DNA of 11,403 nt, from the NCBI GenBank assembly GCA_937926065.1, contig CALANM010000147.1, positions 1-11,403 of the forward strand. The letters run 5' to 3'. Source of the DNA: an uncultured Microbacterium sp. GTDB taxonomy: Bacteria > Actinomycetota > Actinomycetes > Actinomycetales > Microbacteriaceae. A program made the translations under genes and the position numbers. The notes beneath the pieces were generated by a model, which ran no database searches, had not been told where the DNA came from, and saw only the letters and a list, made by a program, of their open reading frames with translations. This document shows positions 5,902 to 11,403 of the stretch, piece after piece; position 1 is the first letter of the stretch; each line of letters starts with the position of its first letter.

Positions 5902-6840
5902 TCAGGGCTTGGGGTCGTGAGACTCGATCGCGACGATCCCCGAGCCGGGGTTAGTGGCCGACAGGTGAACGACCGAGAACGCGCCGACCTCGAGCGACGA
6001 CGCGCTTCCGAGGTAGGAGCCGCGGAGCGTGCCGGTCGCGAGAGCGAGCTCATTGAGGATGGCGGGCAGCACGGGGCCGTGGCTGCACAGTACGGCCGGC
6101 TTGCGCGACCGCACGCGCTTGCCGACGACGGAGCGCACATCAGCCGAGCCTGCCTCCCACGCGTCCTGGCTGATGAGATGCGAGCGCTCGACCTCCTTGC
6201 CGACCGCTGCGGCCAATGGCGTCACGGTCGTGACGCACCGAACCGCGTCACTCGAGACGATCTTGCGCACGCCGAACGCCTGGAGAGGCCCGACGATCGA
6301 GGCAGCCTGCTTCGTGCCGCGGCTGGTGAGGGGGCGCGTGGCATCCGGCCCGTCCCAGTCCTCGCGCGGCGTGGCCTTGCCGTGGCGCAGCACGACGACG
6401 GGGAAGGTCTGCAGGATGCCGTCGTCGACGAACTTCAGGAAGTTCTCGAGGATCTCGACGTCGACGGGGTAGCTCAGGTGCTTGAGGGCCCGCTTCGGGC
6501 CCACCCACTCGAGCGCCGCGATCTCCTTGTTCGGAACGAACGCCGACGCGCGGATCGCCTGATCCGTCGCCTCGGCCGCCCAGTAGTGCACGATCTTCTG
6601 CCGCTTATTCGGCATCCGATAGCGAGAGACGCCCACGGGGATGCCGAGGCACACGCGGATGCCGGTCTCCTCGAAGATCTCGCGCGCGGCCGTCTCGGCG
6701 AGGGTCTCGCCGGGATCCACCTTGCCCTTCGGCAGGGTCACGTCGGCGTAGGCCGTGCGATGGATGACGAGCACCTTGAGCTTGCCCTCGACGATGCGCC
6801 AGACGACGCCGCCCGCCGCGTAGACCGCGGTATCGGTCAT
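5902..6840 (-). CDS. mutT1: Nudix hydrolase fused to a histidine phosphatase, MutT1-like
   Basis: The 312-residue protein has two domains. Residues 1-135 are a Nudix domain with the complete box G-x5-E-x7-R-E-x-x-E-E-x-G-I (39-61), whose Glu residues bind the catalytic metal. Residues 145-312 are a histidine-phosphatase (SixA-like) domain with R-H-G at 152-154 (His153 as phospho-acceptor) and the second active-site His254 in C-S-H-G-P. Mycobacterial MutT1 has this domain order and hydrolyses 8-oxo-dGTP/8-oxo-GTP and dinucleoside polyphosphates. In M. tuberculosis it is also a neighbour of ppk1. The ATG at 6840 overlaps the ppk1 stop by 4 nt (ATGA), so the two are translated as a pair. The stop lies 26 nt before the pstS PHO box, without a clear terminator. 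All key residues are present, so activity is expected; the preferred nucleotide is inference. Confidence 0.9.
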   Translation of the reverse strand: MTDTAVYAAGGVVWRIVEGKLKVLVIHRTAYADVTLPKGKVDPGETLAETAAREIFEETGIRVCLGIPVGVSRYRMPNKRQKIVHYWAAEATDQAIRASAFVPNKEIAALEWVGPKRALKHLSYPVDVEILENFLKFVDDGILQTFPVVVLRHGKATPREDWDGPDATRPLTSRGTKQAASIVGPLQAFGVRKIVSSDAVRCVTTVTPLAAAVGKEVERSHLISQDAWEAGSADVRSVVGKRVRSRKPAVLCSHGPVLPAILNELALATGTLRGSYLGSASSLEVGAFSVVHLSATNPGSGIVAIESHDPKP

Positions 6841-9002
6841 CGCACCGCTCGCGCGCGCCGGCGCCGCTGGATCTGGCTCATCGTCTTCTCCTGCAGATCG
6901 GTGAGGGGCTTTCCATCTTCGCCGACGCTGTGACGCGTCCACACCCCGGACGGACCGAGGTGCCACGAGCTCGTGCCGTCGGACATCGCGGCGTCGAACA
7001 GCTCGACGAGCTCCATGATGTGTCCAGGGCTGGTCACGCGCACGAGCGCCTCGACGCGACGGTCGAGATTGCGGTGCATCATGTCGGCGCTGCCGATGTA
7101 GACCTGCGGTTCGCCGTCGTTGGCGAACGCGAAGATCCGCGAGTGCTCCAGGTAGCGGCCGAGGATCGAGCGGACGGTGATGTTGTCGCTCACGCCCTCG
7201 AGGTCGGTGCGCAGCGAGCAGATGCCGCGCACCCACACGTCCACGCGCACGCCCGCCTGGCTCGCACGGTAGAGCGCGTCGATGATCTGCTCGTCGACCA
7301 TCGAGTTGACCTTGATGCGGATATGGGCCGGCTTTCCCGCCAGCGCGTGACGGCGCTCCTTGTCGATGTGCCGCAGCAGACCCTTGCGCAGGTGCAGGGG
7401 AGCGACGAGGAGCCGCTTGAACTTCTTCTCGATGGCGTAGCCCGACAGCTCGTTGAACAGGCGGGTGAGGTCACGGCCCACCTGCTCGTCGGCCGTGAAG
7501 AGACCGAAGTCCTCGTACAGGCGACTCGTCTTGGGGTTGTAGTTGCCGGTGCCGATGTGGCTGTAGCTGCGCAGCATCCCGTCTTCCTCGCGGATGACGT
7601 GCAGGAGCTTGCAGTGGGTCTTGAGCCCGACGAGGCCGTACACGACGTGCACGCCGGCCTTCTCCAGCTTGCGCGCCCAGACGATGTTCGCCGCCTCGTC
7701 GAAGCGAGCTTTCACCTCGACGAGCGCCAGCACCTGCTTGCCGTTCTCGGCCGCGTCGATGAGCGCCTCCACGATGGGGCTGTCGCCCGAGGTGCGGTAC
7801 AGCGTCTGCTTGATCGCGAGCACGTGCGGGTCACGGGCGGCCTGCTCGAGGAACGCGACGACGCTCGTGTTGAACGACTCGTACGGGTGGTGCACGAGAA
7901 CGTCGCCCTTGCGGATCGCGGCGAACAGGTCGGCGCGGCCGTTCTGCTCGGTCGGCTGGAATGCCGTGGCGGTCGTCGGCACATGTGCGGGGTAGTGGAG
8001 CTCGGGACGGTCGATGCGGCCGAGGTCGAACAGGCCGCGCAGGTCGAGAGCGCCGGGAAGCCGGTAGACCTCCTGGTGAGTGATGTCGAGCTCGTTGATG
8101 AGGAGGTCGAGCGTCACATCGTCCATGTCCTCGGTGACCTCGAGGCGGATGGGCGGACCGAAGCGGCGCCGCAGCAGCTCCGCCTCAAGGGCCTGGATGA
8201 GGTTCTCGGTCTCATCCTCCTCGATGACGACGTCTTCGTTGCGGGTGAGCCGGAACGCGTGGTGCGAGAGCACCTCCATGCCCGGGAACAGGTCACCCAG
8301 GTTGTTCGAGATGAGCTCCTCGAGCGGCAGGTAGCGGTCACCGGCATCCGTCCGCGGAAGCGCGACGAAGCGGGGGAGCATCGGCGGCACCTTGAGACGT
8401 GCGAACTCCTGACGACCCGTGCGCGCGTTGCGGATGCGGATGGCGAGGTTGAGCGACAGACCCGAGATGTACGGGAACGGGTGCGCGGGGTCGACCGCCA
8501 GCGGCATGAGCACAGGGAAGACCTGCGCCTGGAAGTAGTCGTACAGGTCGCGGCGCTCGTCTTCGGTGAGGTCGCGCCACGACACGACCGAGATGCCGGC
8601 CTGCGCCAGCGCGGGCTTGACGAGATCCTTCCAGGCGGCGGCATGGCGCAGCTGCAGAGCGTGCGCCTCGGCCGAGATGTCTCCCAGCACGTCCTGGGGG
8701 GAGCGGCCGACGTTGCTCGGCACGGCCAGCCCCGTCATGATGCGGCGCTTGAGACCTGCGACGCGCACCATGAAGAACTCGTCCAGGTTGCTCGCGAAGA
8801 TCGCCAGGAAGTTCGCGCGTTCCAGCACCGGCAGTGAGGGATCCTCCGCCAGCTCGAGCACCCGCTGGTTGAAGGCGAGCCAGCTCAGCTCGCGGTCGAG
8901 ATACCGGTGCTCGGGGAGCTGGGAGTCGTAGACCTCGACGGCGGCATCGAAGTCGTCGTCGGCATCGCCCAGCCCGGAGTCGAGTACTTCGGTGTCGATC
9001 AT
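6837..9002 (-). CDS. ppk1: Polyphosphate kinase 1 (ATP:polyphosphate phosphotransferase)
   Basis: PPK1 reversibly transfers the gamma-phosphate of ATP to inorganic polyphosphate. The 721 residues are close to the usual 690-730. After an acidic N-terminal tail (about 1-30) comes the PPK N domain, opening with R-Y-L-D-R-E-L-S-W-L-A-F-N and F-L-A-I-F-A-S-N-L-D-E-F-F-M-V-R. The middle domain contains L-A-V-D-P-A-H-P-F-P and H-H-P-Y-E-S-F. The C-terminal phospholipase-D-like halves contain His482 in S-H-I-G-T-G-N-Y-N (the expected phosphohistidine) and His620 in L-E-H-S-R-I-F-A-F. K-T-H-C-K is also conserved. The ATG at 9002 has only a weak AAGAG in front of it; the 72-nt gap to glnR shows no strong promoter, so co-transcription with glnR is possible. 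Its stop overlaps the mutT1-like start. Confidence 0.97.
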   Translation of the reverse strand: MIDTEVLDSGLGDADDDFDAAVEVYDSQLPEHRYLDRELSWLAFNQRVLELAEDPSLPVLERANFLAIFASNLDEFFMVRVAGLKRRIMTGLAVPSNVGRSPQDVLGDISAEAHALQLRHAAAWKDLVKPALAQAGISVVSWRDLTEDERRDLYDYFQAQVFPVLMPLAVDPAHPFPYISGLSLNLAIRIRNARTGRQEFARLKVPPMLPRFVALPRTDAGDRYLPLEELISNNLGDLFPGMEVLSHHAFRLTRNEDVVIEEDETENLIQALEAELLRRRFGPPIRLEVTEDMDDVTLDLLINELDITHQEVYRLPGALDLRGLFDLGRIDRPELHYPAHVPTTATAFQPTEQNGRADLFAAIRKGDVLVHHPYESFNTSVVAFLEQAARDPHVLAIKQTLYRTSGDSPIVEALIDAAENGKQVLALVEVKARFDEAANIVWARKLEKAGVHVVYGLVGLKTHCKLLHVIREEDGMLRSYSHIGTGNYNPKTSRLYEDFGLFTADEQVGRDLTRLFNELSGYAIEKKFKRLLVAPLHLRKGLLRHIDKERRHALAGKPAHIRIKVNSMVDEQIIDALYRASQAGVRVDVWVRGICSLRTDLEGVSDNITVRSILGRYLEHSRIFAFANDGEPQVYIGSADMMHRNLDRRVEALVRVTSPGHIMELVELFDAAMSDGTSSWHLGPSGVWTRHSVGEDGKPLTDLQEKTMSQIQRRRRARAVR

Positions 9003-9074
9003 CTCTTCATCATTGCAGGGCGGGCCGCGCCCGGTGTGAACGAATTGCGATGCGACGGCAGGTCCCGCGCGGCA

Positions 9075-9779
9075 TCAGGACTGCTGCTCCTGCGACTCGT
9101 TCGAGACGGGGAGCTGATCCTCCTCGTACACGTTGAAGCGGTAGCCGACATTGCGGACGGTTCCGATGAGCTGCTCCATGTCGCCGAGCTTCGCGCGCAG
9201 GCGCCGGACGTGCACGTCGACCGTTCGGGTGCCACCGAAGTAGTCGTAGCCCCACACCTCGCTCAGCAGCTGCTCGCGCGTGAAGACCCGCGACGGATGC
9301 GTGGCGAAGAAGTGGAGGAGCTGGAACTCCTTGTACGTGAGGTCGAGCGGCCTGCCGTTGACCTTCGCCGAGTACGAGGACTCGTCGATCGTGATTCCGG
9401 AGGTCTGGATGCGGGTCGAGACCGGGTCTTTGGTCATGCGCCCGATCGCGAGGCGGATGCGGGCGTCGACCTCGGCGGGGCCGGCGCCGACGAGGATGAC
9501 GTCGTCGATGCCCCAGTCGGTCGAGACGGCGGTCAGGCCGCCCTCGGTGACGACGAGCACGAGCGGCGCGTCGAGGCCGGTCGTGTTGAGGATCTTGCAC
9601 AGCGACTTGGCGCCCACGAGGTCGACGCGCGCGTCGACGAAGATGACGTCGGCGCTCGGCGCATTGACCAGCTGTGCGGGCTCGGCGGGGATCTGACGCA
9701 CCCGATGGCTGAGAAGTTCGAGGGCGGGCAGAACTGCTCCGCCTCCTGGGGCGGAGCTCAAGACGAGCAGCTGAGCCAA
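9075..9779 (-). CDS. glnR: Nitrogen regulator GlnR, orphan OmpR-family winged-helix regulator
   Basis: The 234-residue product matches actinobacterial GlnR along its length: L-P-A-L-E-L-L, D-V-I-F-V-D-A-R, S-L-C-K-I-L, P-L-V-L-V-V-T-E-G-G-L, D-W-G-I-D-D-V-I-L and G-P-A-E-V-D-A-R. These form an atypical receiver domain (about 1-115). The C-terminal winged helix (about 130-220) has Y-K-E-F-x-L-L, V-F-T-R-E-Q-L-L, V-W-G-Y-D-Y-F-G-G-T-R-T-V-D-V-H-V-R-R-L-R-A-K and G-T-V-R-N-V-G-Y-R-F. GlnR controls ammonium assimilation and other nitrogen genes and is known to cross-talk with PhoP. The start is TTG at 9779, where family similarity begins (A-Q-L-L-V-L-S), with a GGAGG site 5 nt upstream; an upstream extension of 22 residues is open but unlikely. 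No sensor kinase is adjacent, as usual for this orphan regulator. It is divergent from the small membrane-protein genes. Confidence 0.92.
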   Translation of the reverse strand: MAQLLVLSSAPGGGAVLPALELLSHRVRQIPAEPAQLVNAPSADVIFVDARVDLVGAKSLCKILNTTGLDAPLVLVVTEGGLTAVSTDWGIDDVILVGAGPAEVDARIRLAIGRMTKDPVSTRIQTSGITIDESSYSAKVNGRPLDLTYKEFQLLHFFATHPSRVFTREQLLSEVWGYDYFGGTRTVDVHVRRLRAKLGDMEQLIGTVRNVGYRFNVYEEDQLPVSNESQEQQS

Positions 9780-9813
9780 AGATCCCTCCCGGTCGGGAAC
9801 CGGTAACAGGCCA

Positions 9814-9819
9814 ATACTA
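9814..9819 (-). promoter_or_regulatory. -10 element TAGTAT upstream of glnR
   Basis: TAGTAT on the - strand is a good TANNNT -10 element, 34 nt before the TTG start, giving a leader of roughly 28 nt that contains the GGAGG ribosome site. A 5-bp hairpin (9789-9793 with 9799-9803) lies in this leader and touches the ribosome site by one base. The -35 region is weak. Confidence 0.5.
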
Positions 9820-9892
9820 GGGCGTCTCCGCCGCAGGGCAGCCACGCGTCGTCTCGCGAAGACATCGACAGCGCCGAGGGAGTCCGGTGCGT

Positions 9893-9898
9893 CAGAAT
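9893..9898 (+). promoter_or_regulatory. -10-like element CAGAAT before the small membrane-protein gene
   Basis: CAGAAT ends 6 nt before the GTG at 9905, the same geometry as the other two proposed leaderless starts in this window. The AGGAGG at 9899-9904 directly touches that GTG and so has no usable spacing as a ribosome site, which favours a leaderless start. The first base deviates from TANNNT. Confidence 0.35.
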
Positions 9899-9904
9899 AG
9901 GAGG

Positions 9905-10195
9905 GTGACCACTCCGGAGACCAGCGCGCGGCCCTCGATGGCGGGCGTCGTCGGCGTCTGGGTGACAGCCGCCGTCATCGCGGTCCTGGTCGGCATCCTC
10001 GCCCCCGACGACTGGCGTGCCGCGTGGATGGGCGTCGGCATGGGGCTCGTGATCCCGATCGCGTTCGCGGTCCAGCTGTGGTCGGGCCGGTCGCACGGAT
10101 TCATTCAGCGGATGGCGCTCAGCGTCCTCGGCGCGCTCCTGGTCATGGGCTGCATCGGTGTCGGCCTGGGGCTGGCGACGCTGTTCTCGGCGTAG
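9905..10195 (+). CDS. Small membrane protein with three predicted transmembrane helices, function unknown
   Basis: The 96-residue product has a short polar N-terminus and three hydrophobic segments: about 13-34, 42-62 and 74-94. They are joined by the short polar stretches A-P-D-D-W-R and S-G-R-S-H-G-F-I-Q-R. No signal peptide cleavage site, cysteine pair or catalytic motif is visible, and I do not recognise a family. Two starts are possible. GTG 9905 has a -10-like element 6 nt upstream and would be leaderless. GTG 9887 adds six residues (M-R-Q-N-R-R) and has a GGGAG 4 nt upstream. I prefer 9905, with low certainty. The gene is divergent from glnR with a gap of about 125 bp, and its stop codon TAG is part of the next promoter. 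Codon use is like its neighbours, so it is a real gene. Confidence 0.8.
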   Translation: MTTPETSARPSMAGVVGVWVTAAVIAVLVGILAPDDWRAAWMGVGMGLVIPIAFAVQLWSGRSHGFIQRMALSVLGALLVMGCIGVGLGLATLFSA

Positions 10196-10198
10196 AGT
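10193..10198 (+). promoter_or_regulatory. -10 element TAGAGT overlapping a stop codon
   Basis: TAGAGT fits TANNNT. Its first three bases are the stop codon of the preceding membrane-protein gene. It ends 6 nt before the ATG at 10205, so a transcript from it would start at the A of that ATG and be leaderless. No Shine-Dalgarno sequence is present there. Confidence 0.55.
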
Positions 10199-10204
10199 TG
10201 GGGT

Positions 10205-10318
10205 ATGGACCTCTTCGCACTCGAAATGTTCTTCGTGGGCCTGCTCGGACTCGCATCGCTGGCGATCGTGTTCGTGTCGGGCGTCGTCGTCAAGAACCTC
10301 TACCGCGGCCAGCGCTGA
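10205..10318 (+). CDS. 37-residue single-helix membrane mini-protein
   Basis: The frame from ATG 10205 to TGA 10316-10318 encodes 37 residues: M-D-L-F-A-L-E at the front, a hydrophobic segment of about 20 residues (about 8-29), then the basic tail K-N-L-Y-R-G-Q-R. By the positive-inside rule the C-terminus should face the cytoplasm. Support for a real gene comes from the well-placed -10 element six nt before the ATG, a tight fit between the preceding stop (9 nt) and the next start (4 nt), and a clean helix-plus-basic-tail pattern. Function is unknown. It might regulate a larger membrane protein or simply lead translation of the downstream genes. It is short enough to be missed by many gene callers. 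Confidence 0.7.
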   Translation: MDLFALEMFFVGLLGLASLAIVFVSGVVVKNLYRGQR

Positions 10319-10322
10319 CCTC

Positions 10323-10928
10323 GTGATCGATCTCCCCACCGATCTGCCGGCGGACATCGTTCCGCTGTCGTGGCTGCTGGGCGTGTGGGAGGGTTCGGGC
10401 GTCATCGACTACGAGAGCCCCGAACGTCACTTCTCGGGCGAGTTCGTCCAACGGGTCAGCTTCAGCCATGACGGCGGCGACTTCGTCAACTACGCCGCCA
10501 GCGCCTGGTTCGTCGCCGATGACGGCACGCGCTCCCCGCTGCTCTCGGAGCAGGGCTACTGGCGCGTCGCGCGCCACGCGACCGACGCCGATGCCGGTCC
10601 GGCTCTCCTTCCCGCTCCCGCTCCCCGCCAGACGCCGCGAACGGCGGAAGACGTCGAGACGCTGCGCAACGCCGAGGGCGGCTTCGACATCGAGGTCGCG
10701 ATCGTCCGCTCCGACGGCGTGAGCGAGCTGTACGTCGGCCAGGTGCGCGGACCGCGCATCGACCTGGCGACCGATGCCGTCGTGCGTCCCGCCACCGCCA
10801 AGACCTACGCCGCCGCGACCCGCATGTACGGCCTCGTCGACGGCCACCTGCTGTGGGCGTGGGACATCGCCGCGCTCGGCGGTGCGCTGGCGTCGCACGC
10901 CTCGGCACGCCTGGCCCGGGCCGACTGA
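10323..10928 (+). CDS. Nitrobindin / FABP-like heme-binding beta-barrel protein
   Basis: The 201-residue product starts like the nitrobindin (former DUF1794, THAP4-C-like) family: a hydrophobic lead and then the hallmark G-x-W-x-G-x-G at 20-26. It has the alternating pattern of a ten-stranded barrel, with later stretches E-Q-G-Y-W-R-V, F-D-I-E-V-A, S-E-L-Y-V-G-Q-V-R-G-P-R-I and R-M-Y-G-L-V-D-G-H-L-L-W-A-W-D. Near the end, A-S-H-A-S-A-R-L-A-R places His192 where the family has its heme-iron ligand. Nitrobindins bind ferric heme and isomerise peroxynitrite to nitrate. A Pro/Ala-rich insert of about 35 residues lies after the G-Y-W-R-V strand. The start GTG at 10323 lacks a ribosome site and follows the mini-protein stop by 4 nt, suggesting coupling. 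Its stop overlaps the next start (TGATG). Cytosolic; no signal peptide. Confidence 0.85.
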   Translation: MIDLPTDLPADIVPLSWLLGVWEGSGVIDYESPERHFSGEFVQRVSFSHDGGDFVNYAASAWFVADDGTRSPLLSEQGYWRVARHATDADAGPALLPAPAPRQTPRTAEDVETLRNAEGGFDIEVAIVRSDGVSELYVGQVRGPRIDLATDAVVRPATAKTYAAATRMYGLVDGHLLWAWDIAALGGALASHASARLARAD

Positions 10929-11403
10929 TGTCCGTCTCGTTCGCCCATGTGCCCGCCGCCGTCGTCGACGGCGACGTCCTGCTGCACGTGGGCAGTCCGA
11001 TGCGAGAACAGCGCAGCCCCGACGCCGGTCAGGCCCTCGCGCCTTTGGGTGATCGTGTCGTGCTCGCCGTCGACGGCGAAGACCGCCTGAGCTGGCTCGA
11101 CTCCCTGTGCTCGCAGTCCCTTGCGCAGCTGCCGCCCGGGCAGAGCACCGAGATGCTCATCCTCGACCCGAACGGTCACGTCGAGCACGCCGCCTCCGTC
11201 GTCGACGACGGCGCGCGCACATGGCTCATCGTCGACCGGCCGGATGCCGAAGGGCTTCTCACCTGGCTGCAGCGCATGCGGTTCCGGCTGCGCGTCGACC
11301 CGCAGGACCTGTCGGCGACGCACGGCGTCGTGGGCGGCACCTCGGATGCCGTCGCGGCTCTCCCGTCGGTGGCCATGTGGCGCGACCCGTGGCCCGCGAT
11401 CAC
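10928..11403 (+). CDS. ygfZ: YgfZ / GcvT-like folate-binding protein (5' part)
   Basis: The frame from ATG 10928 stays open to the window edge, giving about 158 residues of a protein that normally has over 300. The N-terminal GcvT-like domain is recognisable: V-V-L-A-V-D-G-E-D-R-L-S-W-L-D-S-L-C-S-Q (the family's L-x-G-x-D-R-x-x-W-L-x-x-L-x-S-Q motif), then L-P-P-G-Q-S-T-E-M-L-I-L-D-P-N-G-H-V-E-H, the usual core strand pair. YgfZ proteins bind tetrahydrofolate and help maintain or assemble Fe-S clusters. The diagnostic K-G-C-Y-x-G-Q-E motif would lie beyond the end, so it cannot be checked. The start overlaps the nitrobindin stop by one base. M. tuberculosis has the same grouping of YgfZ, aminotransferase/lyase and nitrobindin-like genes (Rv0811c-Rv0813c). 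Confidence 0.88.
   Translation, partial: MSVSFAHVPAAVVDGDVLLHVGSPMREQRSPDAGQALAPLGDRVVLAVDGEDRLSWLDSLCSQSLAQLPPGQSTEMLILDPNGHVEHAASVVDDGARTWLIVDRPDAEGLLTWLQRMRFRLRVDPQDLSATHGVVGGTSDAVAALPSVAMWRDPWPAI

Noticed and set aside
5965..5970. Further GTTCAC near the end of the mutT1-like gene
   Set aside because: It is a single unit inside coding sequence, 95 nt from the real PHO box, without an 11-nt partner.
6930..8837. Long open frame (635 residues) on the + strand opposite ppk1
   Set aside because: It is a shadow of the ppk1 codon bias: the translation is dominated by Arg, Val, Glu, Asp and His without any motif, while the opposite strand is an unmistakable PPK1.
9018..9032. Short hairpin just upstream of ppk1
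   Set aside because: A 5-bp G/C stem with a 5-nt loop is expected often at this GC content, and there is no T-run. Not listed as a terminator.
9034..9042. PHO half-site GTTCACACC upstream of ppk1
   Set aside because: Only one unit is present. No second GTTCAC lies 11 nt before or after it, so it does not meet the direct-repeat requirement.
9789..9807. GlnR-type binding site (GTNAC / GNAAC) in the glnR leader
   Set aside because: GGAAC and GTAAC occur close together, but with a 7-nt start-to-start distance and the wrong order or orientation for the known 11-nt spaced pair. This is too weak to call autoregulation.
1..11403. Mobile element, CRISPR array, tRNA/rRNA or defence system
   Set aside because: I found no transposase or integrase motifs, no regularly spaced repeats, no cloverleaf and no compositional break between genes. 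The gene content is conserved actinobacterial core.

Overview
The window is a high-GC actinobacterial chromosome segment, most likely from a Microbacteriaceae member such as Microbacterium. Evidence for this is the very high GC with G/C-ending codons, GTG and TTG starts, leaderless promoters of the TANNNT type placed 6-7 nt before a start codon, a Streptomyces/Mycobacterium-type PHO box, and actinobacterial genes (GlnR, a MutT1-type Nudix-phosphatase fusion, PPK1). The genus is an inference from style, not from a marker gene.

Layout. Bases 1-562 hold the 3' end of a class IV PLP enzyme (PabC / aminodeoxychorismate-lyase-like, + strand). A gap without a gene (563-1039) follows; it contains a strong terminator hairpin, a second hairpin and two copies of a palindrome CCATAC-N6-GTATGG. 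The second palindrome covers the promoter of a TetR-family regulator (1040-1636, +), which looks leaderless and self-regulated. The regulator converges on the high-affinity phosphate transporter, whose genes run on the - strand in the order pstS (4666-5769), pstC, pstA, pstB (1655-2434). A PHO box with an 11-nt repeat period lies upstream of pstS, and a hairpin between pstS and pstC probably sets a higher level of the binding protein than of the membrane complex.

Upstream, on the same strand, ppk1 (polyphosphate kinase, 6837-9002) overlaps by 4 nt a Nudix + histidine-phosphatase gene (mutT1-like, 5902-6840). Further upstream is glnR (9075-9779), the orphan OmpR-type nitrogen regulator, which starts at TTG. 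Divergent from glnR on the + strand are a three-helix membrane protein (9905-10195), a 37-residue single-helix mini-protein (10205-10318), a nitrobindin/FABP-like beta-barrel protein (10323-10928) and the start of a YgfZ-like folate-binding protein (10928 to the window end).

Together the region takes up phosphate (Pst), stores it as polyphosphate (PPK1), cleans up nucleotides (MutT1-like) and carries the nitrogen regulator GlnR, known in actinobacteria to be linked to phosphate control by PhoP. From general knowledge, the set pabC / ygfZ / nitrobindin-like / glnR / pst is also loosely clustered in Mycobacterium tuberculosis (Rv0811c-Rv0820), and pst / mutT / ppk / glnR in Streptomyces coelicolor. 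This is therefore mostly conserved core rather than an accessory island. I found no mobile element, CRISPR, RNA gene or evidence of a new multi-gene system. The least explained items are the isolated TetR regulator with its paired operators and the two small membrane proteins.
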